A DNA stretch of 64,000 nt from Sorangium cellulosum So ce56 (GCF_000067165.1 NC_010162.1:5414501-5478500); one strand, 5' to 3'; numbered from the stretch's first letter, positions 49,760 to 59,390 are shown. A program made the numbers and translations. The notes: generated from the sequence alone by a model not told the origin.

Positions 49760-51835
49760 TCAGGGAGCCGCGCGCACGGGGGCCAGCGGGGCGAGGAGCT
49801 TGATCTCGTTCGTGAGATCGCGGAAGCGGATCTGCTGCTCGTTGATCTGCATCTCGAGGACGATGACGCGCTTCGTGATCTCGTCGAGGCGCGCCGACGC
49901 CTTCGCGAGCCGATCCGTGAGGTCGCGGCGGAGCTCGTCGGCGGTCTTGTTCTTCTCGATGGCCCTGAGGTTCTGGCGGAGCTCGTGGCTCTGCTGCTCG
50001 AGGCGCTGCTGCTCGGCGAGGATCCTGTCGCGCTCGTCGATCGCCGGGCGGAGCTTGCCCCGGATGTCCCAGGCCTGACCGAGCTGCTTGGCCACGGCCG
50101 CGTCGGCGCGCGGGTCCTTCAGGTAGCCTTGCACCGCGTCGTCGGCGAGCTGGTCGAGCCAGTCGATCTGCTGCCGGAAGAGCCGCCGCTCGTCGACGTC
50201 GAGCACCGCCGTCCCCCGGCGCGGCACGTCGATCGGCACGAGCGCGCTGCCCGTGCCGACGTTGTCCTCCGTGCCCTTCGGGGGCGCGTGCAGGCGCGTC
50301 CCGTGCAAGCGGGGGTGCTTCACGAGCGTCCTCGCCGCGAGGTCGCCGCCGTTGCGGACGGCGTACTTCGTGTGCGTGACCCAGTCGCGCTCGATCTCGA
50401 GCGCGCCGCCCTCGATCTTCGCGAGGCGCGCGCCCTCCGCGTTCTCCTCGCGCGTCGTGTCGACGGCGAGGCCCCGCTCCAGCGCGAACGGCACCGTCGT
50501 CGTGGCCCCCGGCGGCAGCGGCTCGACCATGCCCTGGCCCAGGAACGCGCCGTTCTCGAAGACGGCGATGGGGCCGCGCTCCAGCAGCCCCTTCGTGTCG
50601 TTCGTGAAGCGCGCCACCCGGAACGGGTGTGAGCTCGACGCGGGCACGCCGCCGTCGGGCGCGAACAGGAAGATCGACTCGCCGGGGACCTGCCGGGCCA
50701 GGAGCAGGACCATCGTCGCGCTCTTGTCGGGGATGTCGACAGGGAACGGGATGTCGTAGCGGGTCGTGCCCGCCTCCATCGCGACCGCGGCGAGGGCGCT
50801 CATGTTGCGCGGCGGCGAGGGGTTCATCGCCATGGGCGGCGGCGCCGGCGCCGCCGCTGACCGCTTCAACTGCGGCCCCGCGTGTTGCCCGCCGGCGCGC
50901 GCTTCTTCGCGGTCGCTCAGCTTCGGCATCGGCTTCGCGGCGGGCGCCGTGGCAGCCGCGCTCCGCCTCGCGGACCGCAGGCTGCCGCCGCCCTTATCCA
51001 TGTCGGGCTCGGCCTCTTCTATGAACGCGTATCCCTCGCCGGCGTCGCCCGGCGCCGCGGGCGCCGGCGCGACGGGCGGCGGTGGCGCGGCCTCGGCGGC
51101 CAGCGTCGTCTCGCTCGTCGGCACGGACGCGATCACCTCGCCCTGGTCGCTGACGACAGGGCGCGGCGGGATCGCCGCCTGGTCGAGCGTCGCCTGGAAC
51201 GCGAGCGGCGCGCCCGCCACGAGCGACAGCTTCACCCCCTTCCAGTCCTCGCCCGAGAGGTTCTGCACGATGCCCCACGCCTGGAGGTGCGCCTGCTTCG
51301 AGTCCGCGCGCGGCGCGGCGCCCTGCGCCCCGCCCGCCCCCATCACGAGCCGGTACGACGGCCTCCACACCGGCGTCTCCGCCACGTAGCCGACCACGAG
51401 ATCGTGCTCCCGCCCGTCGAGGGTGAGCTTCACCTTCTCGTGCTCGTCGTCGCGCCGCTTCTCCCCCGCCGCCGCGCCCTTGTCCTTCGGCGTCGGCGTC
51501 ACCTCGGGCCCGAGCTCATCCGGCGCCTCGTCCTCGCCGGATCCGTCGTCGACCTCGACAGGGAACGACGCGCTCCGGACGCTGCTGCCGCCGGCCTCGA
51601 TGACCGCGAGCGTCGCGAGGAAGTCGCCGACCTTCTCCTTGCGGACCCGGAAGGTCACCTGATCGGCGTCGACGAGCCCCCGGCGCTCGAAATACGCGAC
51701 GCCGTTCCTGTAGATGACCACGCGCCGCAGCGCGAGCCCCGAGGCGTCCACATCGGGGCCGCGCGCGCAGCCGGCGAGCAGCGTGAGAGCGAGGAGCAGG
51801 CCGGAGCCCGCCCGCGCGACGTCGTTCCGTCTCAT
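49760..51835 (-). CDS. DUF4139 domain lipoprotein
   Basis: 691 residues with signal and lipobox LLAGC (C23). The N-terminal block (RRVVIYRNGVAYFERRG) and the central YVAETPVWRPSYRLV and WGIVQNLSGEDWKGVKL motifs match DUF4139 proteins. A long Ala/Pro insertion splits the domain. A coiled coil (about 590-670, rich in RLEQQSHELRQNLR) ends the protein. Outer-membrane or periplasmic location is expected. Function unknown. The downstream (same strand, upstream) neighbour ends 24 bp before its start, suggesting an operon with the helical protein at 51860-52957. Confidence 0.82.
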   Translation of the reverse strand: MRRNDVARAGSGLLLALTLLAGCARGPDVDASGLALRRVVIYRNGVAYFERRGLVDADQVTFRVRKEKVGDFLATLAVIEAGGSSVRSASFPVEVDDGSGEDEAPDELGPEVTPTPKDKGAAAGEKRRDDEHEKVKLTLDGREHDLVVGYVAETPVWRPSYRLVMGAGGAQGAAPRADSKQAHLQAWGIVQNLSGEDWKGVKLSLVAGAPLAFQATLDQAAIPPRPVVSDQGEVIASVPTSETTLAAEAAPPPPVAPAPAAPGDAGEGYAFIEEAEPDMDKGGGSLRSARRSAAATAPAAKPMPKLSDREEARAGGQHAGPQLKRSAAAPAPPPMAMNPSPPRNMSALAAVAMEAGTTRYDIPFPVDIPDKSATMVLLLARQVPGESIFLFAPDGGVPASSSHPFRVARFTNDTKGLLERGPIAVFENGAFLGQGMVEPLPPGATTTVPFALERGLAVDTTREENAEGARLAKIEGGALEIERDWVTHTKYAVRNGGDLAARTLVKHPRLHGTRLHAPPKGTEDNVGTGSALVPIDVPRRGTAVLDVDERRLFRQQIDWLDQLADDAVQGYLKDPRADAAVAKQLGQAWDIRGKLRPAIDERDRILAEQQRLEQQSHELRQNLRAIEKNKTADELRRDLTDRLAKASARLDEITKRVIVLEMQINEQQIRFRDLTNEIKLLAPLAPVRAAP

Positions 51836-51859
51836 GAATGTCCCTGGGTTTCGCTTGCG

Positions 51860-52957
51860 TCAGCTGTCGGAGGGCGCCGTCGAGGCGCGGCGCCAGTCGG
51901 GCGGCAGGTCGAGAAAACCCTCGTTGCAGAGGAACTCGTAGAGCCCCTCGCAGACCTCGCCGCAGATCATGCTGAAGAGGTGGGGATCGGTGATGAAGAG
52001 GATCGTCTCGTCGCGCTCGGCGCCCGCGGTGTCGGCGAGCTGGGCGACCAGCTCGTCCTCGGCGAAGCCGACGAGCATCACCATGAGGTGGCGCTCGAAC
52101 GCGGCGCGGAAGCGGGGGAACGCCTCGCTCGTCAGCTTGTACGAGTACGCCCTGCCCTCGAACGTCCGCGCGTCCTGCACGACCCGCGCGGAGATCTCGC
52201 CGAGGCTCTGGGCGAGCTGCACGCTGAAGAAGTCGACGAGCACGGCGTGGACGACCGACACGATGCGCCTGAGCTCGCTGGATCGGCGCGCGAGGAAGGC
52301 GTCCTGCATGTCCTTCGTCAGCTTCGCGAGCAGCTCGAACGACTGCTCCCGCGCGTCCTCCGACGCGAACTCGAAGCCGTCGAGCTCGGCCTCGATCCGG
52401 TTCTTGTAGCGGGTCAGCACGTAGAAGAGCGCCTGCTCGCCGTGGTGGATCACCTTCGGCGCGCCGTCGCGGCCGCGCGTCTTCTCGTGGAGCTCGGACT
52501 GGAAGAACAGGCGGGCGAGGTTCCTGTGGATCTTCTTGAGCCGCCGCTCGACGAGCAGCGAGATGCCGTCCTCGCGGATGACCCGCTCGAGCAGGGCGCA
52601 GAGCGTCTTCTCGTGCGCGTCGCGGATGGCGTCGCGGTTCTTCGCCCCGCGATCCGCGGTGCCCGCCGACGCCTGGATCACCTTCAGCTGGGCAACGACC
52701 TGCGCGGTGACCGCGTCGAGCTCGGGGTTGGTCTCGAGATCGGCGCGGTAGTGGACGATGCGGGCCTGCATCTGCTCCTCGAGCAGGCCGAGCGCCATCT
52801 CGGTGATGTGGTCCTTCAGCGCCTGGCTGACGTGCTCGCCGACGCGCCGCGGCGCGTCGGGCGGGAGCGGCCTCGGCGGGTCGTGCGCCGGCCTCCCCGC
52901 CGGTTGCGATCGGCCCGAGGGCGGCAGCGGCGGAGGGTTCCGAGGGACCGGGGCCAT
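51860..52957 (-). CDS. Hypothetical helical protein
   Basis: 365 residues, no signal peptide. A proline-rich N-terminus is followed by an all-alpha region with many Leu/Arg/Glu heptads and two cysteines near the end (MICGEVCEGLYEFLCNEGF). I do not recognise it. The ATG at 52957 (MAPVPRNPPP) is used; the frame stays open upstream without a clear signal. It lies 24 bp upstream of the DUF4139 lipoprotein gene and is divergent from the sulfatase-fold gene, sharing a 76-bp promoter region. Confidence 0.75.
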   Translation of the reverse strand: MAPVPRNPPPLPPSGRSQPAGRPAHDPPRPLPPDAPRRVGEHVSQALKDHITEMALGLLEEQMQARIVHYRADLETNPELDAVTAQVVAQLKVIQASAGTADRGAKNRDAIRDAHEKTLCALLERVIREDGISLLVERRLKKIHRNLARLFFQSELHEKTRGRDGAPKVIHHGEQALFYVLTRYKNRIEAELDGFEFASEDAREQSFELLAKLTKDMQDAFLARRSSELRRIVSVVHAVLVDFFSVQLAQSLGEISARVVQDARTFEGRAYSYKLTSEAFPRFRAAFERHLMVMLVGFAEDELVAQLADTAGAERDETILFITDPHLFSMICGEVCEGLYEFLCNEGFLDLPPDWRRASTAPSDS

Positions 52958-53033
52958 GACCCGACAGCATAGCGGAACTCGCCGGTGGTGTGCGGCTTTG
53001 GCGGAGCGGCGCGAGTCGGAGTAAGACGCGGCC

Positions 53034-54539
53034 ATGCACACGCTCGCTTCACCGATGTGCGCCTGGGGACCGGAAGGCCCACGGGCGCCCTCCTCGCCGG
53101 CCCTCTCGTCCACGGCGCCCCCGCGCCTGGATCACCGGCGCCTCGCGGCGGCGCGCCTCGCGGCGGCGCTCGCGCTCGCGCTCGCCAGCGCCGGTGCGGG
53201 CTGCTCTCGCGACGGCGACGGCCAGCCGCCGCCCGCGCGCACGCCGGAGCCCGCGGCACGGCAGGAGCCCGCCGCGGCGGCGCCGGCCGCCACGGCAGAG
53301 AGCGCCGCGACGACCGCCGCGACGGACAGGAAGGACGGCGCCGCCGGGGCGCCGGCAGGGCAGCGCGAGAGGTTGAACGTCCTCGTGGTCTCGATCGACA
53401 GCCTGCGCGCGGACATGCCGTGGAACGGTTACGAGCGCGACATCGCGCCCGTGCTCACCGCGTTCGAGAAGAAGTCCGTCAGCTACACGCGCCACTACGC
53501 GATCTCGTCGTACACCTCGATGAGCGTCGGCGGCTTCCTCGCCGGCCGGTACCCGAGCGAGGTCGATCGCAGCGGCTACTTCTTCGGCAACTACCCCGAC
53601 AGCGTCGTCATGTTCCCGGAGCTCCTGCAGAAGGCCGGGGTGCGGACGATGAGCGCGCACGCGCACTTCTACTTCGACCAGAAGGCGGGCTTCCGTCAGG
53701 GCTTCGACGTCTACGAGATCGTGCCGGGGCTCTCGGCCGACAACACGACCGACCGGAACGTCACGAGCCCGGGGCACCTCGAGCTCGCGATGAAGATGCT
53801 CTCCGACAAGGCGAACACCTCGGGCACCTTCTTCGCGTACTTCCATTTCCTCGATCCGCACGACGTGTACATGACGCACGAGGGGATCCCGTCGTTCGGC
53901 AAGCGCGCCCGCGACAAGTACGACGGGGAGATCAGGTTCACCGACATGCACGTGGGCAAGCTGCTGGACTTCGTCGCGCAGCAGCCGTGGGCCAAGGACA
54001 CGGCGATCATCGTGACCGCGGACCACGGCGAGGCGTTCGGCGAGCACAAGATGTTCCGCCACGGCTTCGAGGTGTGGGACGTGCTCACCCACGTGCCGCT
54101 GATGATCCAGGCGCCCGGGATCACCCCGCGCCGTATCGACGTGCCTCGCAGCTCGATCGACCTGGCGCCGACGATCCTGGAGCTGACCGGCGCGCCGGCA
54201 GAGCCGTCCTTCCCGGGCAAGAGCCTCGTGCCCGAGCTCCACGGCGCGACGCCGGAGCCGCGCGACGTCATCGTCGATCTTCCGCGTACGAGCGACAACG
54301 ACCGGCGCAGGGCGCTCATCCACGGGCAGTACAAGCTCATCGCGTACGGCGACGACGACGCGTTCGACCTCTTCGACCTCGTCGCGGATCCGGGGGAGAC
54401 GAAGGATCTCAAGCGAACGCAGGCGCCGGTCTTCGAGGAGATGAAGGCGCTCTACAAGGAGCGCTCCGCGGCCATCAAGGACGTGTGCCCGAAGAACACG
54501 GCGAAGCTCAAGGGGAAGAAGCGCAACAAGCGGTGCTAG
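53034..54539 (+). CDS. Sulfatase/alkaline-phosphatase-fold lipoprotein with Thr at the nucleophile position
   Basis: 501 residues. A long N-terminal signal ends at AGAGC (C57), then an Ala/Pro linker. The catalytic fold starts LNVLVVSIDSLRAD (metal Asp D122) and contains TADHGEAFGEHK and RHGFEVWDVLTHVPLMI, with the late metal ligands. At the nucleophile site the usual CxPxR/SxPxR is SSYTSMSVGGFLAG, where T161 aligns with the formylglycine position. Thr is the nucleophile in phosphoethanolamine and lipoteichoic-acid transferases of this superfamily, so transferase or phosphodiesterase activity is more likely than sulfatase. The C-terminus is unusually Lys-rich. Confidence 0.78.
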   Translation: MHTLASPMCAWGPEGPRAPSSPALSSTAPPRLDHRRLAAARLAAALALALASAGAGCSRDGDGQPPPARTPEPAARQEPAAAAPAATAESAATTAATDRKDGAAGAPAGQRERLNVLVVSIDSLRADMPWNGYERDIAPVLTAFEKKSVSYTRHYAISSYTSMSVGGFLAGRYPSEVDRSGYFFGNYPDSVVMFPELLQKAGVRTMSAHAHFYFDQKAGFRQGFDVYEIVPGLSADNTTDRNVTSPGHLELAMKMLSDKANTSGTFFAYFHFLDPHDVYMTHEGIPSFGKRARDKYDGEIRFTDMHVGKLLDFVAQQPWAKDTAIIVTADHGEAFGEHKMFRHGFEVWDVLTHVPLMIQAPGITPRRIDVPRSSIDLAPTILELTGAPAEPSFPGKSLVPELHGATPEPRDVIVDLPRTSDNDRRRALIHGQYKLIAYGDDDAFDLFDLVADPGETKDLKRTQAPVFEEMKALYKERSAAIKDVCPKNTAKLKGKKRNKRC

Positions 54540-54579
54540 CGCGCGGAGCGGAGCGCGCTGCCACCGCCGAGGATCAGCG

Positions 54580-55614
54580 CTAGCGCGCCGGCGGGGTGAC
54601 GGTGAGCGTCAGGACGTCGTCCTCGCCGGCCTCGATCCCGGCGCGCGCCACGAGGCGGGCGCCTTCGCACTCGAGGTGGAGCACGACGGGCGCCACCGCC
54701 TGGCGGCCGCACGACGGATCGCCCGAGACGCGCGCCGCGAAGGCGCTGCGCGCGAGCTCGACCGCCAGGGCGATGCCCCCGATGCGGCCCGTCGCGTCGT
54801 CCGGGGCGACCTCGCGCGCCGAGCGCGCCTCCTCGAGGCGCGTGAAGAGCGCAGGCCCGCGGATCGCGACCTCGATCGGGCGGCCCGCCGCGTCCTCGAG
54901 GACGGCGACCTCGATCTCCGCCTGACGGGGCGCGCTCTCACCCTCGGCCGTCACGACGAACCAGAGCGGGATCCGCTTCGCGCAGACCGCTGCGCCCGGG
55001 CCCGCGCGCTCGTCGGCGGGCGCGCAGCGGGGGGGCGGGAGCGCCAGGCTGAACGGGACGATCACCTCCGCCGGCGCCTCCGCGAGGGGCCGCCCCCACG
55101 CCCCCCTGTCCAGGAACCGGCGCAGCCATGCGGTGACCTCCTCGCCGACCCGCGCGCGATCCGCGCGCTGCGTCGCGAGCTGCGCCTCCGTCTCCTGAGC
55201 GGCGCGCGAGAGGACGTCGCCGGCGCTGCGCTCGCGGACGAGCTCGCGCAGCCGGTGGGTCGCCTCATCGCGGAACGCGCCCCTGGGCAGCGTCGCGAGG
55301 TACGCGGTGAGGCCCGCGGCCGTCCTGCGCTTCGCCGCGTAATAGATCGGCTCGGCCCGCGTGAGGTACGCGCGCACCTCGCCGGCGAAGGCCCCGCGCG
55401 GATGGCGCTCCAGGTAGGCCGACGCCGCCGAGAGCCGCCCCTCGAAGGTCCTCGACACGCGCGTCGCCCGGTACGCCGCGTAGTCGTCGTAGCTCGCCAG
55501 GAGCGCCGGCTTCGAGGCGCACCCGGACAGGACCGCGACGAGCGCCGCGAACGAGAGGTTCCGAGCGGAAGTCGCAAGGCGTCGGCGGGATGCGACTGCG
55601 CCACGCCCGCTCAT
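54580..55614 (-). CDS. Lipoprotein, unknown function
   Basis: 344 residues, signal and lipobox VLSGC (C32). The first half is helical, with repeats such as FAGEVRAYLTRAEPIYYAA and FRDEATHRLRELV resembling TPR-like helices; the second half is beta-rich. It ends a three-gene operon whose members overlap by four bases. ATGA links it to the upstream Cys-rich protein, which makes co-translation likely. No family recognised. Confidence 0.76.
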   Translation of the reverse strand: MSGRGAVASRRRLATSARNLSFAALVAVLSGCASKPALLASYDDYAAYRATRVSRTFEGRLSAASAYLERHPRGAFAGEVRAYLTRAEPIYYAAKRRTAAGLTAYLATLPRGAFRDEATHRLRELVRERSAGDVLSRAAQETEAQLATQRADRARVGEEVTAWLRRFLDRGAWGRPLAEAPAEVIVPFSLALPPPRCAPADERAGPGAAVCAKRIPLWFVVTAEGESAPRQAEIEVAVLEDAAGRPIEVAIRGPALFTRLEEARSAREVAPDDATGRIGGIALAVELARSAFAARVSGDPSCGRQAVAPVVLHLECEGARLVARAGIEAGEDDVLTLTVTPPAR

Positions 55615-56021
55615 GGCGCCTCTTCCAGTGGGCAAAAATTGCACTCGGTCGGGGTCGACGCGCCTTCGTCGGCCATGTGGCCGCGGTACTCGTCGCAGCT
55701 CGCGAACTTGAGCTTGTGCAGGCACACCTCGCCGTCGTGGACCAGCGGATAGCAGCCGGCCGGGAGCTCCGGCGCGGCCTTGAAGGCGCAGGCGGCGTCG
55801 CAGGCGCGCGTGCGCAGGCCGCACTCGTCGCACCGGGCGCAGTCGATCTGCGCCTTCAGGGCGAAGAACTTGTACGGGTCGAGCTCCTCCGGCGCCTGCC
55901 CGCAGCTGCCGATGTCGCCGACCACCGGCGCGATGCCCACGAAGAGCAGCAGCGCCGCCACGCCGGCGATCTCCTTCGCCCGGGGGCGCCCGCCTCGACG
56001 CTCGCGCTCCGGCAAGCTCAT
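55611..56021 (-). CDS. Cys-rich single-span membrane protein
   Basis: 136 residues. One membrane helix (about 18-36, IAGVAALLLFVGIAPVVG) follows a basic cytoplasmic N-terminus, placing about 100 residues with 11 cysteines outside. The cysteines are spaced as CARCDECGLRTRACDAAC and CNFC, compatible with disulfides or metal binding. The stop overlaps the next gene (ATGA) and the start overlaps the previous one. No family recognised. Confidence 0.75.
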   Translation of the reverse strand: MSLPERERRGGRPRAKEIAGVAALLLFVGIAPVVGDIGSCGQAPEELDPYKFFALKAQIDCARCDECGLRTRACDAACAFKAAPELPAGCYPLVHDGEVCLHKLKFASCDEYRGHMADEGASTPTECNFCPLEEAP

Positions 56022-56701
56022 GGCAGGAGCTCGTGATCGATCATGAGCCCGATCTGCGCCGAGACGACGGGGTAGACGGTGTACGCCGCGTCGTAGGTCG
56101 CGGCGCCATAGAAGAGATCCCCGACGATCTCGCCCGAGAGCGCGACGCCCGCGAGCAGGGAATACCCGAGCCCCAGGGCGAGCTCGCCTCCCACGTTCAC
56201 GTCGGGCTCGATCAGGATCGCCGCGCCGAGCCGCCCGTACCCGAGCACGCGCGTGAGGCCGCGGTAAGCGACGAAGTAGCTCGGCGTGAGCGACTCCTGG
56301 GGGACGCCGCCGACGGCGACCGAGAAGCGCAGCGCTCCGCCGTGCTGAACGCCGTCGGCCGGCCCCAGCGCGAGCGCGACCCCGAGATCGAGGTACCCCG
56401 CGGTGAGCGAGAGCGACTCCGCCGTCTCGCCGAGCTGCGTCTGCAGGCGGTAGGGGTTGTTGAACCGGATCCCCTTCCCCATCGCGACGGTCGACACGAT
56501 CCGCCCCGCCGTCCCCGGTGGCCGCGCGAGCGCGCGGTACGCATCGAGCTCGGCGCCGCCGCGATCCTCGCCGGGCAACGGCGCCACGTCCCCGTCGGCG
56601 CCGCGGTCTGCGGCGGGCTGGGCCGCGGCAGCGCGCCCGGAGGATGCCCCGAGCAGAACCGCCACCAGCGCAAGCCCGGTCCGGAGTTCCAGCATGGCCA
56701 C
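56018..56701 (-). CDS. Small outer-membrane beta-barrel-like protein
   Basis: 227 residues with a Sec signal (MAMLELRTGLALVAVLLG). After a 50-residue linker come alternating hydrophobic strands rich in Gly, Tyr and Val (GRLGAAILIEPDVNVGGELALGLGYSLL), as in small barrels, but the C-terminal residue is Pro and not the usual aromatic, so the barrel call is tentative. First gene of the three-gene operon; its stop overlaps the next start. Confidence 0.7.
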   Translation of the reverse strand: MAMLELRTGLALVAVLLGASSGRAAAAQPAADRGADGDVAPLPGEDRGGAELDAYRALARPPGTAGRIVSTVAMGKGIRFNNPYRLQTQLGETAESLSLTAGYLDLGVALALGPADGVQHGGALRFSVAVGGVPQESLTPSYFVAYRGLTRVLGYGRLGAAILIEPDVNVGGELALGLGYSLLAGVALSGEIVGDLFYGAATYDAAYTVYPVVSAQIGLMIDHELLP

Positions 56702-56884
56702 GAGCCTTCTACCCCGAGGCAGCGCCCGCTGGCACGCTCAATTGCGTCCCGGCCGCGCGCCGCGCGAGCCTCTCCGCGGCATCGCCGGCCGGCGACGGCG
56801 CCGCGCGCCCCCGGCACGGCGCTCGCCACCGCTGCGTATCCGCCCGCTTCACCTGCGGACCGGACCCTGCATGGTGAGACCACC

Positions 56885-57448
56885 GTGAGCAATTCAAGCA
56901 CCCGAGGCAGGCAGGGCACCGCCGCACAGCCGTCGGCGCTGCGCGCGCCGCGCGCCAGCGCGACGCGGCGTCGAGAACGAGAAGATCGCAGCGAACCGGG
57001 AAGGCCCCGCAAGCCGGCCCATGAAGCCGCGACGTGGGCCGGCGCGAGCGAGCTGGACGAGCCGTTCGTCGACATGCTCGACGCCGCGGCGGCGCCCCCG
57101 CTGCGGGGCAAGGTGAACCCGCGCAGCGAGATCAGCGACGTGATCCCGACGCTCGACGACGAGGTCCGCGGCTACCACCACCACCCGAACGACGCCGGCA
57201 GCACCGAGTTCGAGGTGAACCCGGACGCCGCCGACGCCGCCGCCGACTTGGCGAGCGACCTCGGAGCGGAGTTCCTGGAAGGCGCGACGAGGGGCCAGGA
57301 CATCAGCGACGTCGTGATGTCGCACGACGACGACGACGGCGATCTGCCCTACCTCCTGGAAGACGAGGACGTCGAGTCCGTAGAGCCGGACGCCGAAGGA
57401 GAGGACGAGCAACCGGTGACCCAGCGGATGCGGCGGCACGCGGGCTGA
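56885..57448 (+). CDS. Acidic hypothetical protein
   Basis: 187 residues, start GTG with GGTGAG 8 bases upstream. The N-terminus is Arg/Ala-rich and likely disordered; the rest is acidic, ending in a Glu/Asp stretch. No signal, membrane helix or known motif. Two similar segments, EISDVIPTLDDEV and DISDVVMSHDDDD, look like an internal duplication. Divergent from the envelope operon. Confidence 0.6.
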   Translation: MSNSSTRGRQGTAAQPSALRAPRASATRRREREDRSEPGRPRKPAHEAATWAGASELDEPFVDMLDAAAAPPLRGKVNPRSEISDVIPTLDDEVRGYHHHPNDAGSTEFEVNPDAADAAADLASDLGAEFLEGATRGQDISDVVMSHDDDDGDLPYLLEDEDVESVEPDAEGEDEQPVTQRMRRHAG

Positions 57449-57526
57449 CAGGCAGCGCGCGCCGCGCGTGACGGCCCGAGGTCGCGGCGCGCCGTCACGC
57501 ACGGCGCGCGACGAGGTCTGGCCCGG

Positions 57527-57742
57527 TCACGCCTGACCGAGCACGGGCAGCTCCGCCACCACCTCTCCGTCGATGCGGATGAAGGCCAGCAGGCCTTCGT
57601 CCTCGTAGGCCAGCACATCGAGCACGATCCGCTCGCACAGCGGCAGCACGTACAGCGCTCCGTCGTCCGCCATCACCGTCATGGATCGCACAGGTACGCT
57701 CGCCGTGGGCAGCGCCTCTGTGGTCCGTCGTCGCGCATCCAT
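57527..57742 (-). CDS. Small hypothetical protein
   Basis: 71 residues, ATG preceded by GGGAG at 9 bases. After a basic N-terminus it forms a compact beta-rich segment (TVMADDGALYVLPLCERIVLD). Unrecognised. Single gene between the acidic protein and mutY. Confidence 0.6.
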   Translation of the reverse strand: MDARRRTTEALPTASVPVRSMTVMADDGALYVLPLCERIVLDVLAYEDEGLLAFIRIDGEVVAELPVLGQA

Positions 57743-58063
57743 GTCGCTTGAGCTCCCAGGCTTGAGTCGAGCTCCGGCCACCGCCGGCGCCTCGAGGCTA
57801 GAGGGCCTGCCCGTCATCTCACCAAGCGCCTTCCATGCCACGACGTTGGCGCAGCAGCGCCGGAGCCCGCGGCGTTCCACGGCGACATATGGCTTTCGCC
57901 CTGGCCCGCGCCGCTGCGTCGCTGCGGCTCAGCAGCAAGCCGCGCCGCTCCCCGCCCGCAGCGGAGCGCGGCGCGCCCGGAGCGCCGCAACACCGCGATT
58001 TCGAGCCGCCTCCGGCCTCGCTGGCGGCCGAGGCGCGCAGGCGTTCAGCCCGCACGCGCGCGG
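57743..58063. other. Intergenic region between the small hypothetical gene and mutY
   Basis: About 320 bp with no supported gene; GC-rich frames on both strands are Arg/Ala/Ser-rich. It must contain the promoter of the small gene on the minus strand. Confidence 0.4.
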
Positions 58064-59305
58064 TCATCGCGGTCTTCGCGCCGTTCCGGCGTCCGGCGCC
58101 GATGCCGCGGACAGGACCTTTCGCGCGAGCTTGGAAACGCCGATATCCAGCGCGCCCGGATCGAGCCACGCCGCCTTCTCGTAGGGGGAGGCAAGCTTTG
58201 CCCGGAAGCGCCAGGGGGCCGCCACCTCGGCGCGCGCCACCGTCACGTCGAGGCGCCGGTGCGTGAGGATGTGGCGCACGCGGCCGACCTCGCGGAGCGC
58301 CGCGTCACGCGCGACGCCCACGAGCTCGAGGAGCGCGCGGGCGTCCGCGAGCGAGCGCGCCTCGACCATGGGCGGCTCCCAGAGCCCGCCGAAGAGACCT
58401 CCCTCGGCGCGCCGGACGAAGAGCACGCGATCGCCTGACCGCACCACGGCGGCGACCATCGCGACCGCCGGGACGTCGCGTTTCGGGGCGATCACCGGCA
58501 GCTCCGCCTGCCGCCCCGTGGCGCGCGCGACGCACGCGCCGTCGACGGGGCAGGCATCGCAGCGGGGATTCCGGGGCGTGCACACGGTGGCGCCGAGCTC
58601 CATCAAGGCCTGGTTGAAGCGTCCGGGATGGACGCTGTCCGCCGAGCCCCGCACGAGGCGTTCGGCCGTGGACCAGAGCTTGCGCGTGCCCGAGGCGCTG
58701 CGGATGTCGTCGTCGATGCCCTCGATGCGGGAGAGCACCCGGGCGACGTTGCCGTCGACGAGCGGCACCGGCTGATCGTACGCGATGCTCGCGATCGCGC
58801 CCGCGGTGTACGCGCCGACGCCGGGCAGGGCGAGCAGCGCGGAGACGTCGCGAGGCAGCGCGCCGTCGTGGCGCGCGGTCACCTCGCGCGCGGCGAGGTG
58901 GAGCACGCGGGCGCGGCGGTAGTAACCGAGGCCGCTCCAGAGCGAGAGCACGTCGTCGATCTCGGCGGAGGCCAGGGCGAAGACCGTCGGGTAGCGGGCG
59001 AGGAAGCGCTCGTAGTACGGGATCACCGTCTCGACGCGGGTCTGCTGGAGCATCACCTCGCTCAGCCAGATCGCGTAGGGGTCGCGCGTCCTCCGCCACG
59101 GCAGGTCGCGCGCGACGCGGCCGAACCAGGCCTCGAGGGCGGCCGCGATCTCCCGGTCGCGCTCGCCCGGGTCCGGCGCTGCGGGCGGAGTGGCGCCGGC
59201 GCCCTGCTCACCGGACGAGGCGCGGCGGCGCGGCGGGCGAGACGTCGTCCTCACGCGCGAAGGGCCCTGCCTCTGCGCTGTCGACGCGGATCGCCGAGGT
59301 CGCAC
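58064..59305 (-). CDS. mutY: A/G-specific adenine DNA glycosylase
   Basis: 413 residues. MutY removes adenine opposite 8-oxoguanine. Motifs: WLSEVMLQQTRVETV with catalytic E83, HhH LPGVGAYTAGAI, D184 in LVDGNVARVLSR, and cluster ligands C242-x6-C249-x2-C252-x5-C258. A C-terminal NUDIX-like domain (about 275-400) recognises the oxidised guanine. The first 45 residues are basic and disordered; starts at GTG 59305 or GTG 59254 are both possible and neither has a clear ribosome-binding site. It complements nth (35966) in this window. Confidence 0.92.
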   Translation of the reverse strand: MRPRRSASTAQRQGPSRVRTTSRPPRRRASSGEQGAGATPPAAPDPGERDREIAAALEAWFGRVARDLPWRRTRDPYAIWLSEVMLQQTRVETVIPYYERFLARYPTVFALASAEIDDVLSLWSGLGYYRRARVLHLAAREVTARHDGALPRDVSALLALPGVGAYTAGAIASIAYDQPVPLVDGNVARVLSRIEGIDDDIRSASGTRKLWSTAERLVRGSADSVHPGRFNQALMELGATVCTPRNPRCDACPVDGACVARATGRQAELPVIAPKRDVPAVAMVAAVVRSGDRVLFVRRAEGGLFGGLWEPPMVEARSLADARALLELVGVARDAALREVGRVRHILTHRRLDVTVARAEVAAPWRFRAKLASPYEKAAWLDPGALDIGVSKLARKVLSAASAPDAGTARRPR

Positions 59306-59390
59306 GGATCGCTGAGGTTGCGCGGCTGCCGCTCGCGGTGCTCAGAAAACGCTTCCATCGCGCGGGACTCTAGCGCAAGAGCCGACCGCG

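Noticed and set aside
53034..54539. Annotation as a standard sulfatase
   Set aside because: The CxPxR/SxPxR motif is missing; Thr lies at the nucleophile position.
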